From NCBI RefSeq assembly GCF_023715145.1, contig NZ_JAMBNP010000009.1, forward strand, positions 62,001-126,000: 64,000 bases of DNA, in the 5' to 3' direction. This stretch comes from Paenibacillus glycanilyticus (GTDB lineage Bacteria > Bacillota > Bacilli > Paenibacillales > Paenibacillaceae). Made by a program: the position numbers and the translations under genes. Shown piece after piece: positions 33,970-43,257 of this stretch. The notes below the pieces were generated by a model. The model worked only from the letters and a program-made list of their open reading frames with translations, was not told where the DNA came from and ran no database searches. Position 1 is the stretch's first letter, and each line of letters starts with the position of its first letter.

Positions 33970-34608
33970 ATGAACGGTTATTATCCGGTAATGCTTCAGC
34001 TTCGCGGCGAACGCTGTGTCATTATAGGGGGCGGGCGTATTGCCGAGCGTAAATTGCAAGGACTGCTTGAGGCTGGTGCGGATAACATCACCTTAGTCAG
34101 CCCGCGGATCACTCCGCGTCTGCAGGAGCTTGCCGCAAGCGGTTCCCTTCATTGGCAATGCCGGATATATCAGCCTTCAGATGCCGAAGGTGCCCGGCTG
34201 CTGTTTGGCGCAACGGATGATCCGAAGCTTAACCGGCGTATTGCGGAAGACGGCAGACGTGCAGGGGCTTGGGTGAATACGGTTGATGAAGCGGAAGGAA
34301 GAGGGTTTCTCAATCCTTCGGTTGTACGGCGCGGAGATTTACTTATTGCCGTATCTGCAACGGGAGCAAGCCCCGCTTTGTCCATCAGGCTGAAGCGGGA
34401 GCTGGAACAGCAATACGGTGAAGAGTACGGCTATAGTGCAGGGCAGCTTCGAAGGCTGCGCGATTATATGAAAGTCTCTGGATTTGAACCGGGCGAGCGC
34501 GAAGCGCTGCTGAGACTGGCTGCCGAAGAGGTGCCGTTTAAGGGAGAGACAGAGGTCGATATAACAGCTTGGATTAAACAACTTCGGGCGAAACGGCCCT
34601 TGGATTGA
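33970..34608 (+). CDS. sirC: precorrin-2 dehydrogenase (siroheme synthase N-terminal type)
   Basis: A 212-residue Rossmann protein that oxidises precorrin-2 to sirohydrochlorin. The NAD-binding segment VIIGGGRIAERKLQGLLEAGA is near the N terminus. GFLNPSVVRRGDLLIAVSATGASPAL is the family's conserved active-site region. ATG 33970 is chosen because AAAGGGG is spaced correctly for it; ATG 33964 abuts the SD. It has no ferrochelatase domain, so a separate SirB-type enzyme would be needed to finish siroheme. It sits between hemX and hemC in one operon. Confidence 0.88.
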   Translation: MNGYYPVMLQLRGERCVIIGGGRIAERKLQGLLEAGADNITLVSPRITPRLQELAASGSLHWQCRIYQPSDAEGARLLFGATDDPKLNRRIAEDGRRAGAWVNTVDEAEGRGFLNPSVVRRGDLLIAVSATGASPALSIRLKRELEQQYGEEYGYSAGQLRRLRDYMKVSGFEPGEREALLRLAAEEVPFKGETEVDITAWIKQLRAKRPLD

Positions 34609-34628
34609 CGACGGGAGGATGATCATAA

Positions 34629-35606
34629 ATGGGAGCTGCAAGTAATGGACCGCGTACAATCGTGGTGGGGACACGCCAGAGTGCACTTGCTCTGACGCAA
34701 ACCGGGCAAGTCATTGATGAGTTGAAACGAATTAGCGAGAAGCAAGGATTTGATTACAATTTTGAAATTCGGAAAATTGTGACGAAGGGCGACCGCATTC
34801 TGGATGTCACTTTATCCAAGGTCGGAGGCAAAGGCTTATTTGTCAAGGAGATCGAGCAGGCATTGATGGACGGCGAGATCGATATGGCTGTTCATAGCAT
34901 GAAGGATATGCCGTATGAGCTTCCGGAAGGATTGATGAACGGCGCTATTCCAAAGCGCGTCGATCCCCGCGACTGCCTTATTATGAAGCAAGGCGCTTCA
35001 ATTGAAGAATTGCCGGAAGGGGCTCGTGTCGGGACAAGCAGCCTGCGCCGTTCCAGCCAGCTTAAAAATATGCGTCCCGATCTTCAGCTGGATTCGATTA
35101 GGGGCAATATTGACTCGCGGATCCGCAAGCTGGAAACGGAAGGCTTTGATGCCGTCGTTCTGGCTGCCGCCGGCCTTACCCGCATGGGGTGGCAAGACCG
35201 GATATCTGCGTATATCCCGGTTGATCTGTCTATTCCTGCTGTTGGACAAGGTGCGCTCGGCATTGAATGCCGCGCGGAGGATGCAGCAGTTCGCGAACTG
35301 CTTGATTTGTTTAATGATACGGAAACCTCCCTTGCCGTAAGAGCGGAGAGAAGCTTCCTTGGCGCTTTAAACGGCGGCTGCCAGATCCCGATCGGCGCTT
35401 TTGCCGTGGTACGGAAGACGATGGAAGACAGCTTCGACAACGCTGAGCTGGAGCTGACCGGAATGGTAGGCTCTCCTGATGGCATAGTTATGCTGAAGGA
35501 AATCCGGAAAGGAACCGATCCCGAGCAGCTTGGACGTGATGTTGCGGCGGCATTGGTAGCTAGAGGTGCGGATCGCATTTTGGCGGAAATCGGGGATAAG
35601 GTATGA
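34629..35606 (+). CDS. hemC: hydroxymethylbilane synthase (porphobilinogen deaminase)
   Basis: A 325-residue enzyme that links four porphobilinogens. The N-terminal VVGTRQSALALTQT, VHSMKDMP and GTSSLRRSSQL segments are diagnostic. The dipyrromethane cofactor Cys is in GGCQIPIGA at about residue 252. SD GGGAGGATGA precedes ATG 34629. The stop overlaps the start of the next gene as ATGA, which couples its product directly to the cyclase. Confidence 0.97.
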   Translation: MGAASNGPRTIVVGTRQSALALTQTGQVIDELKRISEKQGFDYNFEIRKIVTKGDRILDVTLSKVGGKGLFVKEIEQALMDGEIDMAVHSMKDMPYELPEGLMNGAIPKRVDPRDCLIMKQGASIEELPEGARVGTSSLRRSSQLKNMRPDLQLDSIRGNIDSRIRKLETEGFDAVVLAAAGLTRMGWQDRISAYIPVDLSIPAVGQGALGIECRAEDAAVRELLDLFNDTETSLAVRAERSFLGALNGGCQIPIGAFAVVRKTMEDSFDNAELELTGMVGSPDGIVMLKEIRKGTDPEQLGRDVAAALVARGADRILAEIGDKV

Positions 35607-37165
35607 ATAAAGGAGTTGTCTATCTGGTAGGCGCCGGACCGGGTGATCCGAAGCTGATCACGGTGCGCGGCCTGGAATGCCTGAAGCGAAGCGATGTGGT
35701 CGTCTATGACCGGCTTGCAAGTCCACGGCTTCTGCGTCATGTGAAGGAAGGCGCCCGCAAAATCTATGTAGGCAAGCTGCCGGACCGCCATACGATGAAG
35801 CAGGAGGAGATCAACCAGCTGCTGGTTGATCTTGCCTTGGAAGGCCATACGGTGACGAGGCTGAAAGGCGGGGATCCAACGATCTTCGGCCGTGTAGGCG
35901 AAGAGGCTGAGCTGCTGCAGGAGAATGGCATTACCTTTGAGATTGTTCCGGGTATTACCTCGGCAATTGCGGTTCCTGCTTACGCGGGCATTCCGGTTAC
36001 CCATCGTGACCTGGCATCTTCTTTATCTATTATTACGGGGCATGAAAGCCCGGATAAGCTCGATCGTTCCATCCATTGGGACAAGGTTACGAATGCAACG
36101 GGCACGCTTATCTTCCTGATGGGGGTGGCCAAGATTGGCTATATTGCCGAGCAGCTGATCCGGCACGGCAAGCCTGCTCATACACCGGTAGCCTTGGTTC
36201 GCTGGGGAACCCGCGTGGAGCAGCAAACCATCGTTGGTACGCTGGAGTCGATCGAGCGGATTGTGAAAGAAGCGAACTTCCAGCCCCCCGCTGTTATTAT
36301 CGTGGGCGAAGTAGTCCTGCAGCGGGATAAGCTGAAATGGTATGAGCAAAAGCCGCTCTTTGGCGTGCGCGTGCTTGTAACGCGGGCAAGAGCCCAGGCA
36401 AGCGATTTGGCTGACCGGATCGAGGAGCTTGGCGGCGAGCCTTGCGAGCTGCCCGTGATCGAAACCCGGGAACCGAAGGATGAAACTGCCGTTCAAGCGA
36501 TACGCGCCGCTCTTGCGGAAGCGGAATCGTACAACTGGCTGATGTTCACCAGCGTGAACGGCGTTGAATACTTCTTCAACTGGCTCGAGCGGTTTAACTT
36601 GGATATACGGCGTTTCCATGCGGCACGTATCGCCGCTGTTGGTCCACGGACCGCGGAGGCTCTGCGCCAGCGCGGGCTTATTGCCGAGCAGCTCCCTGCC
36701 AAATTCCAGGCGGAAGGCCTATTGGAGCAGCTGGAGGGCCAGCTAAAGCCTGGCGAGAAGGTGCTTCTGCCGCGCGGTGATCTTGCCCGCGAGATTTTGC
36801 CGCGTGAACTGTCGGCAAAAGGACTGCTGCCGGTTGAGCTGGATGTATACGAGACGGTGCTTGCTGATTCGCAAGATGAGCAGGCATTGGAGTGGGTTCG
36901 CAATCGGGAGATTCACGCCATTACGTTCACCAGCTCCTCGACGGTTACGAACCTGCTGGAGCTGCTCCGGAAGAATGGAAGCGAAGATCCTGCTGCCCAG
37001 TTGGCTGGCATTGATGTCGCGAGTATTGGGCCTGTGACGTCAAAAACAGCCGCGGAAGCAGGACTTGAGGTAACCATTGAGCCCGAAGAAGCGACTATTG
37101 AAGCTCTGCTTGAAGCGCTTGTTCAACATCAAATGACGAAACGCCTGAATGTCGATCGTCATTAA
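35603..37165 (+). CDS. cobA-hemD: fused uroporphyrinogen-III C-methyltransferase / uroporphyrinogen-III synthase
   Basis: A 520-residue fusion. Residues 1 to about 250 are a SAM-dependent CobA (SUMT), with VYLVGAGPGDPKLITVRG, RLKGGDPTIFGR and GTLIFLMGVAKI. Residues from about 255 are HemD (FGVRVLVTRARAQASDLADRI, NWLMFTSVNGVEYFF, ITFTSSSTVTNLLELL). HemD closes hydroxymethylbilane to uroporphyrinogen III and CobA methylates it to precorrin-2, so the protein sits at the branch between heme and siroheme/B12. ATG overlaps the hemC stop by four bases. Such fusions are known in Firmicutes. Confidence 0.95.
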   Translation: MNKGVVYLVGAGPGDPKLITVRGLECLKRSDVVVYDRLASPRLLRHVKEGARKIYVGKLPDRHTMKQEEINQLLVDLALEGHTVTRLKGGDPTIFGRVGEEAELLQENGITFEIVPGITSAIAVPAYAGIPVTHRDLASSLSIITGHESPDKLDRSIHWDKVTNATGTLIFLMGVAKIGYIAEQLIRHGKPAHTPVALVRWGTRVEQQTIVGTLESIERIVKEANFQPPAVIIVGEVVLQRDKLKWYEQKPLFGVRVLVTRARAQASDLADRIEELGGEPCELPVIETREPKDETAVQAIRAALAEAESYNWLMFTSVNGVEYFFNWLERFNLDIRRFHAARIAAVGPRTAEALRQRGLIAEQLPAKFQAEGLLEQLEGQLKPGEKVLLPRGDLAREILPRELSAKGLLPVELDVYETVLADSQDEQALEWVRNREIHAITFTSSSTVTNLLELLRKNGSEDPAAQLAGIDVASIGPVTSKTAAEAGLEVTIEPEEATIEALLEALVQHQMTKRLNVDRH

Positions 37166-37220
37166 TCATATTCAGGAATTATTGCATTTCTATCGGAAGC
37201 AAGAATGAGGAGGAATTGAG

Positions 37221-38216
37221 ATGGCATTTCCCATTGTGAGACACCGCAGACTACGCCAATCGGCGTCCATGCGTAACCTGGTACGCGAAACCGTGCTGAC
37301 AGCAAATGATTTTATATATCCGATCTATGTCAAATACGGCACTAACATCAAAGAAGAGATCAGCTCCATGCCAGGCGTATACCGCTTCTCCCTTGATCTT
37401 CTGGAAACGGAAATCCGTGAGATTACCTCGCTTGGCATTCAGGCGATTATGCTGTTTGGTCTGCCGGATCATAAGGATGCGGAAGGCACTTCGGCTTATG
37501 ATCCAAACGGTATTGTTCAGGAAGCTACGCGACTTATCAAGAAGTGGGCACCTGAGCTGATTGTGATGGCGGACACCTGCCTGTGCCAATTTACCGACCA
37601 CGGCCATTGCGGCATGGTGCATCAGGATGAAGTAACGGGAACGGCTGTTGTTGACAATGATCCGTCGCTTTCCTTGCTTGTTCGTACGGCGGTTTCCCAA
37701 GCGGAAGCTGGCGCTGATGTTATTGCTCCGTCCAACATGATGGACGGATTCGTCTCGGCAATTCGCGAAGGGCTTGACGAAGCAGGCTTCAGTCATGTTC
37801 CGATTTTGTCTTATTCCGTCAAATATGCTTCCGCCTTCTACGGTCCTTTCCGTGACGCGGCCAAATCTGCGCCGCAGTTCGGTGACCGCAAGACGTATCA
37901 AATGGATCCCGCGAATGCCCGCGAAGCTTTGCGTGAAGCGGACTCCGATGTGTTTGAAGGCGCGGATATGCTGATGGTTAAGCCAGCGCTTTCGTATCTG
38001 GATATCGTTCGCCAGCTGCGTGACAGCTTTGATCTGCCGATTGTGGCATACAACGTAAGCGGTGAATATGCGATGGTCAAAGCCGCCGCAGCTAACGGCT
38101 GGATTGATGAGCGAGCGATCGTGCTCGAGAAGCTGATCAGCATGAAGCGTGCCGGTGCGGATCTAATCATAACTTACCATGCGAAGGATGCTTCGCGCTG
38201 GCTGAGAGGAGAGTAA
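37221..38216 (+). CDS. hemB: delta-aminolevulinic acid dehydratase (porphobilinogen synthase)
   Basis: A 331-residue enzyme condensing two 5-aminolevulinates. The metal-site segment DTCLCQFTDHGHCG has the cysteines of a zinc-type HemB. The two Schiff-base lysines lie in SYSVKYASAFYGPFR and DMLMVKPALSYLD. SD GAGGAGG precedes ATG 37221. It is six bases from hemL and in the same operon. Confidence 0.97.
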   Translation: MAFPIVRHRRLRQSASMRNLVRETVLTANDFIYPIYVKYGTNIKEEISSMPGVYRFSLDLLETEIREITSLGIQAIMLFGLPDHKDAEGTSAYDPNGIVQEATRLIKKWAPELIVMADTCLCQFTDHGHCGMVHQDEVTGTAVVDNDPSLSLLVRTAVSQAEAGADVIAPSNMMDGFVSAIREGLDEAGFSHVPILSYSVKYASAFYGPFRDAAKSAPQFGDRKTYQMDPANAREALREADSDVFEGADMLMVKPALSYLDIVRQLRDSFDLPIVAYNVSGEYAMVKAAAANGWIDERAIVLEKLISMKRAGADLIITYHAKDASRWLRGE

Positions 38217-38222
38217 CGTCAG

Positions 38223-39524
38223 ATGAGCAAATCCATAGGCAACAGAAGAGATAACCGTTCCAGAGAGGCTTTTGCCCGTGCGAAGCAAGTGCTTCCCGGT
38301 GGTGTTAACAGCCCTGTGCGTGCTTTCAAATCGGTAGGTCTGAACCCGGTCTATATGGATCATGGCAAAGGCAGCCGCGTCTATGATATCGATGGCAACA
38401 GCTACATTGATTATGTTGGCTCTTGGGGACCGCTTATCATGGGGCATGCTCATCCGGAAGTCATCGAAGCGATTAAGAAGACAGCTGAAAAAGGCACCAG
38501 CTTTGGCGCACCAACCGAGCTGGAGACCCTCATGGCCGAGCTGGTTGTAGAGCGTGTTGCTTCGGTTGATATTGTCCGCATGGTTAACTCCGGTACGGAA
38601 GCGACGATGAGTGCGCTTCGTTTGGCACGCGGTTATACGAAGCGGAGCAAGATTTTGAAATTTGAAGGCTCCTATCATGGTCATGCGGACAGCCTGCTTA
38701 TCAAAGCCGGCTCGGGTGTAGCTACGCTTGGCTTGCCGGATAGTCCCGGCGTCCCGGAAGGCGTGGCTTCTCAAACGATTACCGTGCCTTACAATGATCT
38801 GGAGTCGGCTAAGCATGCCTTCGAGAAGTTTGGCGAGGAGATTGCGTGTATCATTGTCGAGCCCGTAGCGGGCAATATGGGCGTTGTCCCTCCGCTGCCG
38901 AGGTTCCTGGAAGGTCTGCGCGAGCTGACAGAGCAATACGGCAGCCTGTTAATCTTCGATGAAGTCATGACCGGCTTCCGCGTTCATTACAACTGTGCGC
39001 AAGGCCGTTACGGCGTAACGCCGGACTTGACCTGCTTCGGTAAAGTAATCGGCGGCGGCCTGCCGGTTGGCGCTTACGGCGGCAAACGAGAGATCATGGA
39101 GATGATCGCTCCGAGCGGTCCAATCTACCAGGCGGGTACTTTGTCAGGCAACCCGCTTGCTATGGCAGCCGGTTATACGACACTCAAGCTGCTGACAAAA
39201 GAAACCTATGAGCTTCTGGAGCGCCAGGCGATCCGGCTTCATCTTGGTTTTGAGAAAAATGCAGCTAAACACGGTATCGCGGCAACGATTAACCGCGTTG
39301 GCTCGATGGTATGCCCGTTCTTTACCGAAACTCATGTCATTAACTTCGATACGGCTAAAACATCGAATCTTGAACGGTTCAAAGCTTATTTCTCTGCTAT
39401 GCTCGATCTTGGCGTCAGCATCGCACCTTCGCAGTTTGAGGGGATGTTCGTATCCGCCGTCCATTCGGATGAAGATATTGATGCCACCATTGCCGCTCAT
39501 GATCAGGCGCTTGGCAGTTTATAA
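38223..39524 (+). CDS. hemL: glutamate-1-semialdehyde 2,1-aminomutase
   Basis: A 433-residue PLP enzyme of the class III aminotransferase fold, converting glutamate-1-semialdehyde to 5-aminolevulinate. The PLP lysine lies in TCFGKVIGGGLPVGAYGG (about residue 273). The N-terminal PGGVNSPVRAF and MVNSGTEATMSALRLARG are family signatures. It is the last gene of the hem set. A three-unit hairpin array begins just after its stop codon. Confidence 0.97.
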   Translation: MSKSIGNRRDNRSREAFARAKQVLPGGVNSPVRAFKSVGLNPVYMDHGKGSRVYDIDGNSYIDYVGSWGPLIMGHAHPEVIEAIKKTAEKGTSFGAPTELETLMAELVVERVASVDIVRMVNSGTEATMSALRLARGYTKRSKILKFEGSYHGHADSLLIKAGSGVATLGLPDSPGVPEGVASQTITVPYNDLESAKHAFEKFGEEIACIIVEPVAGNMGVVPPLPRFLEGLRELTEQYGSLLIFDEVMTGFRVHYNCAQGRYGVTPDLTCFGKVIGGGLPVGAYGGKREIMEMIAPSGPIYQAGTLSGNPLAMAAGYTTLKLLTKETYELLERQAIRLHLGFEKNAAKHGIAATINRVGSMVCPFFTETHVINFDTAKTSNLERFKAYFSAMLDLGVSIAPSQFEGMFVSAVHSDEDIDATIAAHDQALGSL

Positions 39525-39535
39525 GAACGATAAAG

Positions 39536-39747
39536 CGATTCTTAAGCTAATGCTTACGAAGCAAGAATTGCACGAATGGCCTGGTTTAGGCTATTTGTGT
39601 GTCAATTCTTTAGCTAATGCTTACGAAGCAAGAATTGCACGAATAGCCTGGTTTAGGCTATTTGTGTGTCAATTCTTAAGCTAATGCTTACGAAGCAAGA
39701 ATTGCACGAATAGCCTGGTTTAGGCTATTTGTGTGTCAATTCTTTTT
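39536..39747 (+). repeat. tandem hairpin array B, three 67-bp units, upstream of rluA-type gene
   Basis: Three units with an exact 67-bp period (cores ATGCTTACGAAGCA begin at 39550, 39617 and 39684). Each core is followed by a hairpin: AAGAATTG / CAATTCTT outer arms and CGAATAGCC / GGCTATTTG inner arms. Unit 1 has a G in place of one A, which keeps a G-U pair. The third unit's right arm runs into the SD AGGAGGG (39748-39754). Same family as arrays A, C and D, with a different variable hairpin. Confidence 0.95.
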
Positions 39748-39762
39748 AGGAGGGTTCCATCC

Positions 39763-40752
39763 ATGCAAAAACGTCCTTATCGGCGTAATGGGCAATGGCT
39801 GGAGCTTCTGCCGGCAGATTTGGCAGAAGCTCCAGCCAAGGATACGGATTCCAATCAGCATACGGAGCAGCTTACCATCCCGGAGGCCGGCAGTCACCCG
39901 CATCTTGTGCGGCAGTGGCTGCTGGCCCGTTCTTTATTTCCGGCAAAATGGATTAACCGGCTGTTCTCGGTAGGAGGCATCAAGTGGGAAGGCGAGTTGA
40001 TTCGTCTGCTAGCCTTCCCGCCTGTTGACCCTGCTGTGGATCCGTTATACCGCAAAGTAATTAACAACCGTCATTCCGTGCAAGAACCAAAAGTGCTGTA
40101 TGAGGATGATTTCTGCCTTGTCCTTAACAAGCCCGCAGGTATGCCGGTGCATGAATCGTATGCCGGACAGACCGGAACGCTGGATGAAGCAGCCGCGCGT
40201 TTACAGCTCGGGAAAGACGATCCGCTGCCGGTCCGGCATATCCACCGCCTGGATGACGATACTTCGGGTCCCGTGCTTTATGCGAAGAACGACCTTGCCC
40301 AGTGGGTACTGGATGAAGCGATGCGCGAAAAACGGATTGACCGTCGTTATCTGGCTGTCGTATCGGGTCGCGTGAAGAAACCTGCCGGCACCGTCAATGC
40401 CCCAATCGGCAAAGACCGTCATCATTCAACACGGCGCCGCGTAACGCCAAGCGGCGACGCAGCCGTAACGCATTACGAGACGGTCCGCACGTTTCCAAAT
40501 GCTTCGCTAGTCCGTTTGCAGCTGGAAACCGGCAGGACACATCAAATCCGGGTGCATATGAGTCATATCGGCCATCCGCTTGTTGGAGACAAGCTTTACG
40601 GCGGTGACTCGAGGCTGCTGCCGCATCAGGCTCTGCACGGCGAAAGGCTGCTTTTCCCTCATCCATGGTCTGGAGAGATGGTGGAAGCGGCTTCTCCTCA
40701 GCCCGACTGGCTCGCCGCTTTGCTGGACAAGCTGAACGAACGGACAAATTGA
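39763..40752 (+). CDS. RluA-family pseudouridine synthase
   Basis: A 329-residue pseudouridine synthase. The catalytic Asp lies in HRLDDDTSGPVLYAKND, a variant of the usual HRLDxxTSG. Other family segments are VLNKPAGMPVH and LETGRTHQIRVHMSHIGHPLVGDKLYGG. The N-terminal about 90 residues contain a degenerate S4-like segment (LVRQWLLARSLFPAKWINRLF). The target base in rRNA or tRNA is unknown. ATG 39763 follows AGGAGGG, which adjoins hairpin array B. Its insertion between hemL and spoVID is not found in B. subtilis. Confidence 0.9.
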   Translation: MQKRPYRRNGQWLELLPADLAEAPAKDTDSNQHTEQLTIPEAGSHPHLVRQWLLARSLFPAKWINRLFSVGGIKWEGELIRLLAFPPVDPAVDPLYRKVINNRHSVQEPKVLYEDDFCLVLNKPAGMPVHESYAGQTGTLDEAAARLQLGKDDPLPVRHIHRLDDDTSGPVLYAKNDLAQWVLDEAMREKRIDRRYLAVVSGRVKKPAGTVNAPIGKDRHHSTRRRVTPSGDAAVTHYETVRTFPNASLVRLQLETGRTHQIRVHMSHIGHPLVGDKLYGGDSRLLPHQALHGERLLFPHPWSGEMVEAASPQPDWLAALLDKLNERTN

Positions 40753-40857
40753 TAGTCATGCTCCTTATTACCCCGCCATATAGATAGTAGTGAATGTAAC
40801 TTTAGCCCAAGCTTTAGGCATTTGCTTTCCATTTATGGTATAGGGAGGGAGAACAGC

Positions 40858-42261
40858 GTGACGGATCAATCCAAGGGCTTGCGATTTGATTTGTATGAGC
40901 GTATTCATCTGCCGGATGAAGTAGCGGCGATTGATGAACTGGAGGAAATTGAGCTAACCCCTCGCATTCAGGTGGTCGAGCAGGGGGATCATGCGGTATT
41001 GAAGGGGCAGCTGCTCTTAAATGGCGTTTATCGCGGCCAATCGGACGGAGGAAGCCTGCAGACGCTTGAACACTGGATTCCGGTTGAGATTACACTGCCG
41101 CTTAACCGGGTATCCAGACTCGATGATATTTCAGTGGAAATTGACAATTTTGATGTCGATTTATTGTCCTCCCGGACGCTGAACGTGACGGGCGTGTTAT
41201 CGCTCAGGGGGATCTTGGTTGAACCTCTGCCGGATGCGGAAGAAGCGTGGCGGGAGGAGCCCATTACGGTCGTACACGAGCGCGAGGCTTCGAGTGACGA
41301 CTTTGAAGCCGAAGCAGAATCGCAAGCGGATGCGATTGCCGAGGCTCAAGGTAACGACACCTGGCATTCTGTAACGCAGCAGCCTTATTTTACGGGCTTT
41401 GCGGGTCAACTGCCGGGAGCGCAGCGAGCTCAAGAGGAATCCTCTGAGGAAGAAGAGGAAGAGGAAATCGAAGCCTACGAGGAATTCGAGCAGGAGGAAG
41501 AAGAGGAGAATGAAGTGGACGAAGCAGATGCTTCGGTTACGATTTCGGCTTCTCCACGGGACAGCGGATGGTCAGCTTCGCAGTGGTTCCAGTCCAGTCA
41601 GCCTGTAAATCAACCTGTGAACCAGCCGAATGCGAATTCGTTCCAGCCCAATCCGCAGGCATTCCAGCCTTCTGCTCCGCCTCAGGCGCCTCCGCCGTCG
41701 CAAAGGGAAAATACTTATGCTGCCGAACAGGAAAGCAAAGATGAGGATTGGCAGGATGAATCATTTGCCGAGCAGGCCGAGCCAAGCCAGGAAGCTTTTG
41801 TTTCCTTTGGAGGAGAGTCGGCAAGCGAAGCGGAATGGCAGCAGATCCAATCCGAATCGCCACGCGCACCGGACAATGATAAGCAGGAGATTCGGATCGG
41901 CGTAGGCAGCAAGCAGCCGGAGACAAGTCCGGAGCAGGCTCCTAACGTCGGACTGCTGACGCTGCTGCAGACGAGCAAACGGGAGCAGGCTGCCCGTCAG
42001 GCTGCCGAAGAGGTCGCGGCCAAGCAGGCCGAACAGGCGAAAACCCGCTCATCCGGTGATGAGATCGAGTGGAAGACGCTTTTCCTTGGCAAGCAGTCCG
42101 ATGAGAACGAATTCCGCAAAATACGCGTCTGCATCGTGCAAAGAGACGAGACGCTGGAATCCATTGCGGTCAGGTACAGCCTGAACCCCCGCGAGATTCT
42201 GCTGTATAACGGCTTGAACGAATCTTCCGTTGCGGAAGGCCAATTGCTCTATATTCCATAA
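40858..42261 (+). CDS. spoVID: spore coat morphogenetic protein SpoVID-like, LysM domain
   Basis: A 467-residue protein. The N-terminal about 130 residues (LRFDLYERIHLPDEVAAIDEL, ITLPLNRVSRLDDISVEIDNFD) match the SpoVID N domain. The middle is low-complexity: a strongly acidic stretch near residues 195-225 and a Gln/Pro/Asn-rich stretch near 240-280. The last 45 residues form a LysM fold (RDETLESIAVRYSLNPREI). SpoVID guides coat proteins around the forespore. The position after hemL agrees with B. subtilis. The start is GTG 40858 behind GGGAGGGAG. Confidence 0.85.
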   Translation: MTDQSKGLRFDLYERIHLPDEVAAIDELEEIELTPRIQVVEQGDHAVLKGQLLLNGVYRGQSDGGSLQTLEHWIPVEITLPLNRVSRLDDISVEIDNFDVDLLSSRTLNVTGVLSLRGILVEPLPDAEEAWREEPITVVHEREASSDDFEAEAESQADAIAEAQGNDTWHSVTQQPYFTGFAGQLPGAQRAQEESSEEEEEEEIEAYEEFEQEEEEENEVDEADASVTISASPRDSGWSASQWFQSSQPVNQPVNQPNANSFQPNPQAFQPSAPPQAPPPSQRENTYAAEQESKDEDWQDESFAEQAEPSQEAFVSFGGESASEAEWQQIQSESPRAPDNDKQEIRIGVGSKQPETSPEQAPNVGLLTLLQTSKREQAARQAAEEVAAKQAEQAKTRSSGDEIEWKTLFLGKQSDENEFRKIRVCIVQRDETLESIAVRYSLNPREILLYNGLNESSVAEGQLLYIP

Positions 42262-42314
42262 CCAGGCGTAACGGCCACGCAGTCAAGGAGAAATCTAATC
42301 TGTATCTTATGATT

Positions 42315-42360
42315 AAAAAAGCTCCTCCGTTAGCTTCGCGGCTGACGGTGGAGCTTTTTT
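42315..42360. terminator. bidirectional terminator between spoVID and the TetR gene
   Basis: AAAAAAGCTCC(T)CCGTTAGC-TTCG-CGGCTGACGG(T)GGAGCTTTTTT, a long stem with A and T runs on both sides, between convergent genes. Confidence 0.9.
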
Positions 42361-42961
42361 AATTATGCTTAAACAGCGGATCGACCATGGTGCTGCAGAA
42401 GTTGTCGGCGATCTGTTCAATGGTATAGCCCAGTACTTTGGAATAATAAATAAGAGATTCCGGTGCCATGGCACTTATTAGCAAATGAGCGGTGAATTCG
42501 GGAACGAGAGCAATAATTTCGTCTTTTTCCCGTGCTTCATTAAGAAGCGATAGAATAACATTGTTTAATTTTCTGTAATTCGGACTTTCGAAGAAGTCCA
42601 TATCTTCCGGTCTGCACGGCCTGCTGATCTTAATCACATTCAGCCATTCCAGCTGATCATTCGAGAAATAAATCAGACGCCGGAAAACAGTAACCAGCCT
42701 GATCTGAACAGGCTTGTCGGCCAATGGCTCGAGAAGCTGGCGAATCTCCTCCATCAGGCTGTCGAAGGTGTCATTCATCAAATCCATACATAAATCCGAT
42801 TTATTTGCATAACGCCGGTACAGGGTACCTTGTCCGATTTGAATCGATTTGGCTATTTGGTGCATGCTGACTGCCTCAACACCGTGCTCGGCGAATAGGG
42901 ACCTGGCGGCTTGCAGAATTTGCTTGCTTACCTCTTGCGAGTCCTTCTTTTTATCGGCCAT
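42359..42961 (-). CDS. TetR/AcrR-family transcriptional regulator
   Basis: A 200-residue regulator. The N-terminal TetR helix-turn-helix (ILQAARSLFAEHGVEAVSMHQIAKSIQIGQGTLYRRYANKSDL, split over helices 1-4) is followed by a ligand-binding helical domain. The start 42961 is set by GGAGG on the minus strand. In-frame codons further out have no SD. It is divergent from an MFS pump whose promoter carries two GGACAATTGTCC palindromes, so it very probably represses that pump, and perhaps itself. Confidence 0.9.
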   Translation of the reverse strand: MADKKKDSQEVSKQILQAARSLFAEHGVEAVSMHQIAKSIQIGQGTLYRRYANKSDLCMDLMNDTFDSLMEEIRQLLEPLADKPVQIRLVTVFRRLIYFSNDQLEWLNVIKISRPCRPEDMDFFESPNYRKLNNVILSLLNEAREKDEIIALVPEFTAHLLISAMAPESLIYYSKVLGYTIEQIADNFCSTMVDPLFKHN

Positions 42962-43009
42962 GCGCGCACCCTCCATTTCTTCATGAAAAATAAATAAAGC
43001 CTGGTTGTA

Positions 43010-43060
43010 TTGACATACGGACAATTGTCCGGTATCATACGTTAGCGGACAATTGTCCGC
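43010..43060 (+). promoter_or_regulatory. MFS promoter with two TetR-type operators
   Basis: TTGACA (43010-43015), a 17-bp spacer, then TATCAT (43033-43038). Operator 1, CGGACAATTGTCCG (43018-43031), fills the spacer. Operator 2, GCGGACAATTGTCCGC (43045-43060), covers the start of transcription. Both are perfect palindromes with centres 28 bp apart. Confidence 0.85.
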
Positions 43061-43143
43061 AGTCGTTCTACGCCTTACCAATTTTACTGCTGGATCATTC
43101 ACAGGTCAAGGCGTCAGCAGATTAGAAAAATAGAGAGAGTAAC

Positions 43144-43241
43144 TTGCTTACGAAGCAAGAATCATCGCGATGGCCGGTTAGACATGGGCATGAGGGTGAC
43201 GGATATGCTTACGAAGCAAGAATTACTTCGTAATTCTTTTT
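43144..43241 (+). repeat. tandem hairpin array C, two units, upstream of the MFS gene
   Basis: Cores TTGCTTACGAAGCA at 43144 and ATGCTTACGAAGCA at 43205, 61 bp apart. Unit 2 is followed by a compact 9-bp hairpin AAGAATTAC-TTC-GTAATTCTT (43218-43238) and then TTTAGGAGG with the SD at 43242-43247. Unit 1's hairpin is degenerate. A 12-codon reading frame from ATG 43205 ends at TAG 43241-43243, overlapping the SD. Confidence 0.9.
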
Positions 43242-43257
43242 AGGAGGAGAGAAAAGC

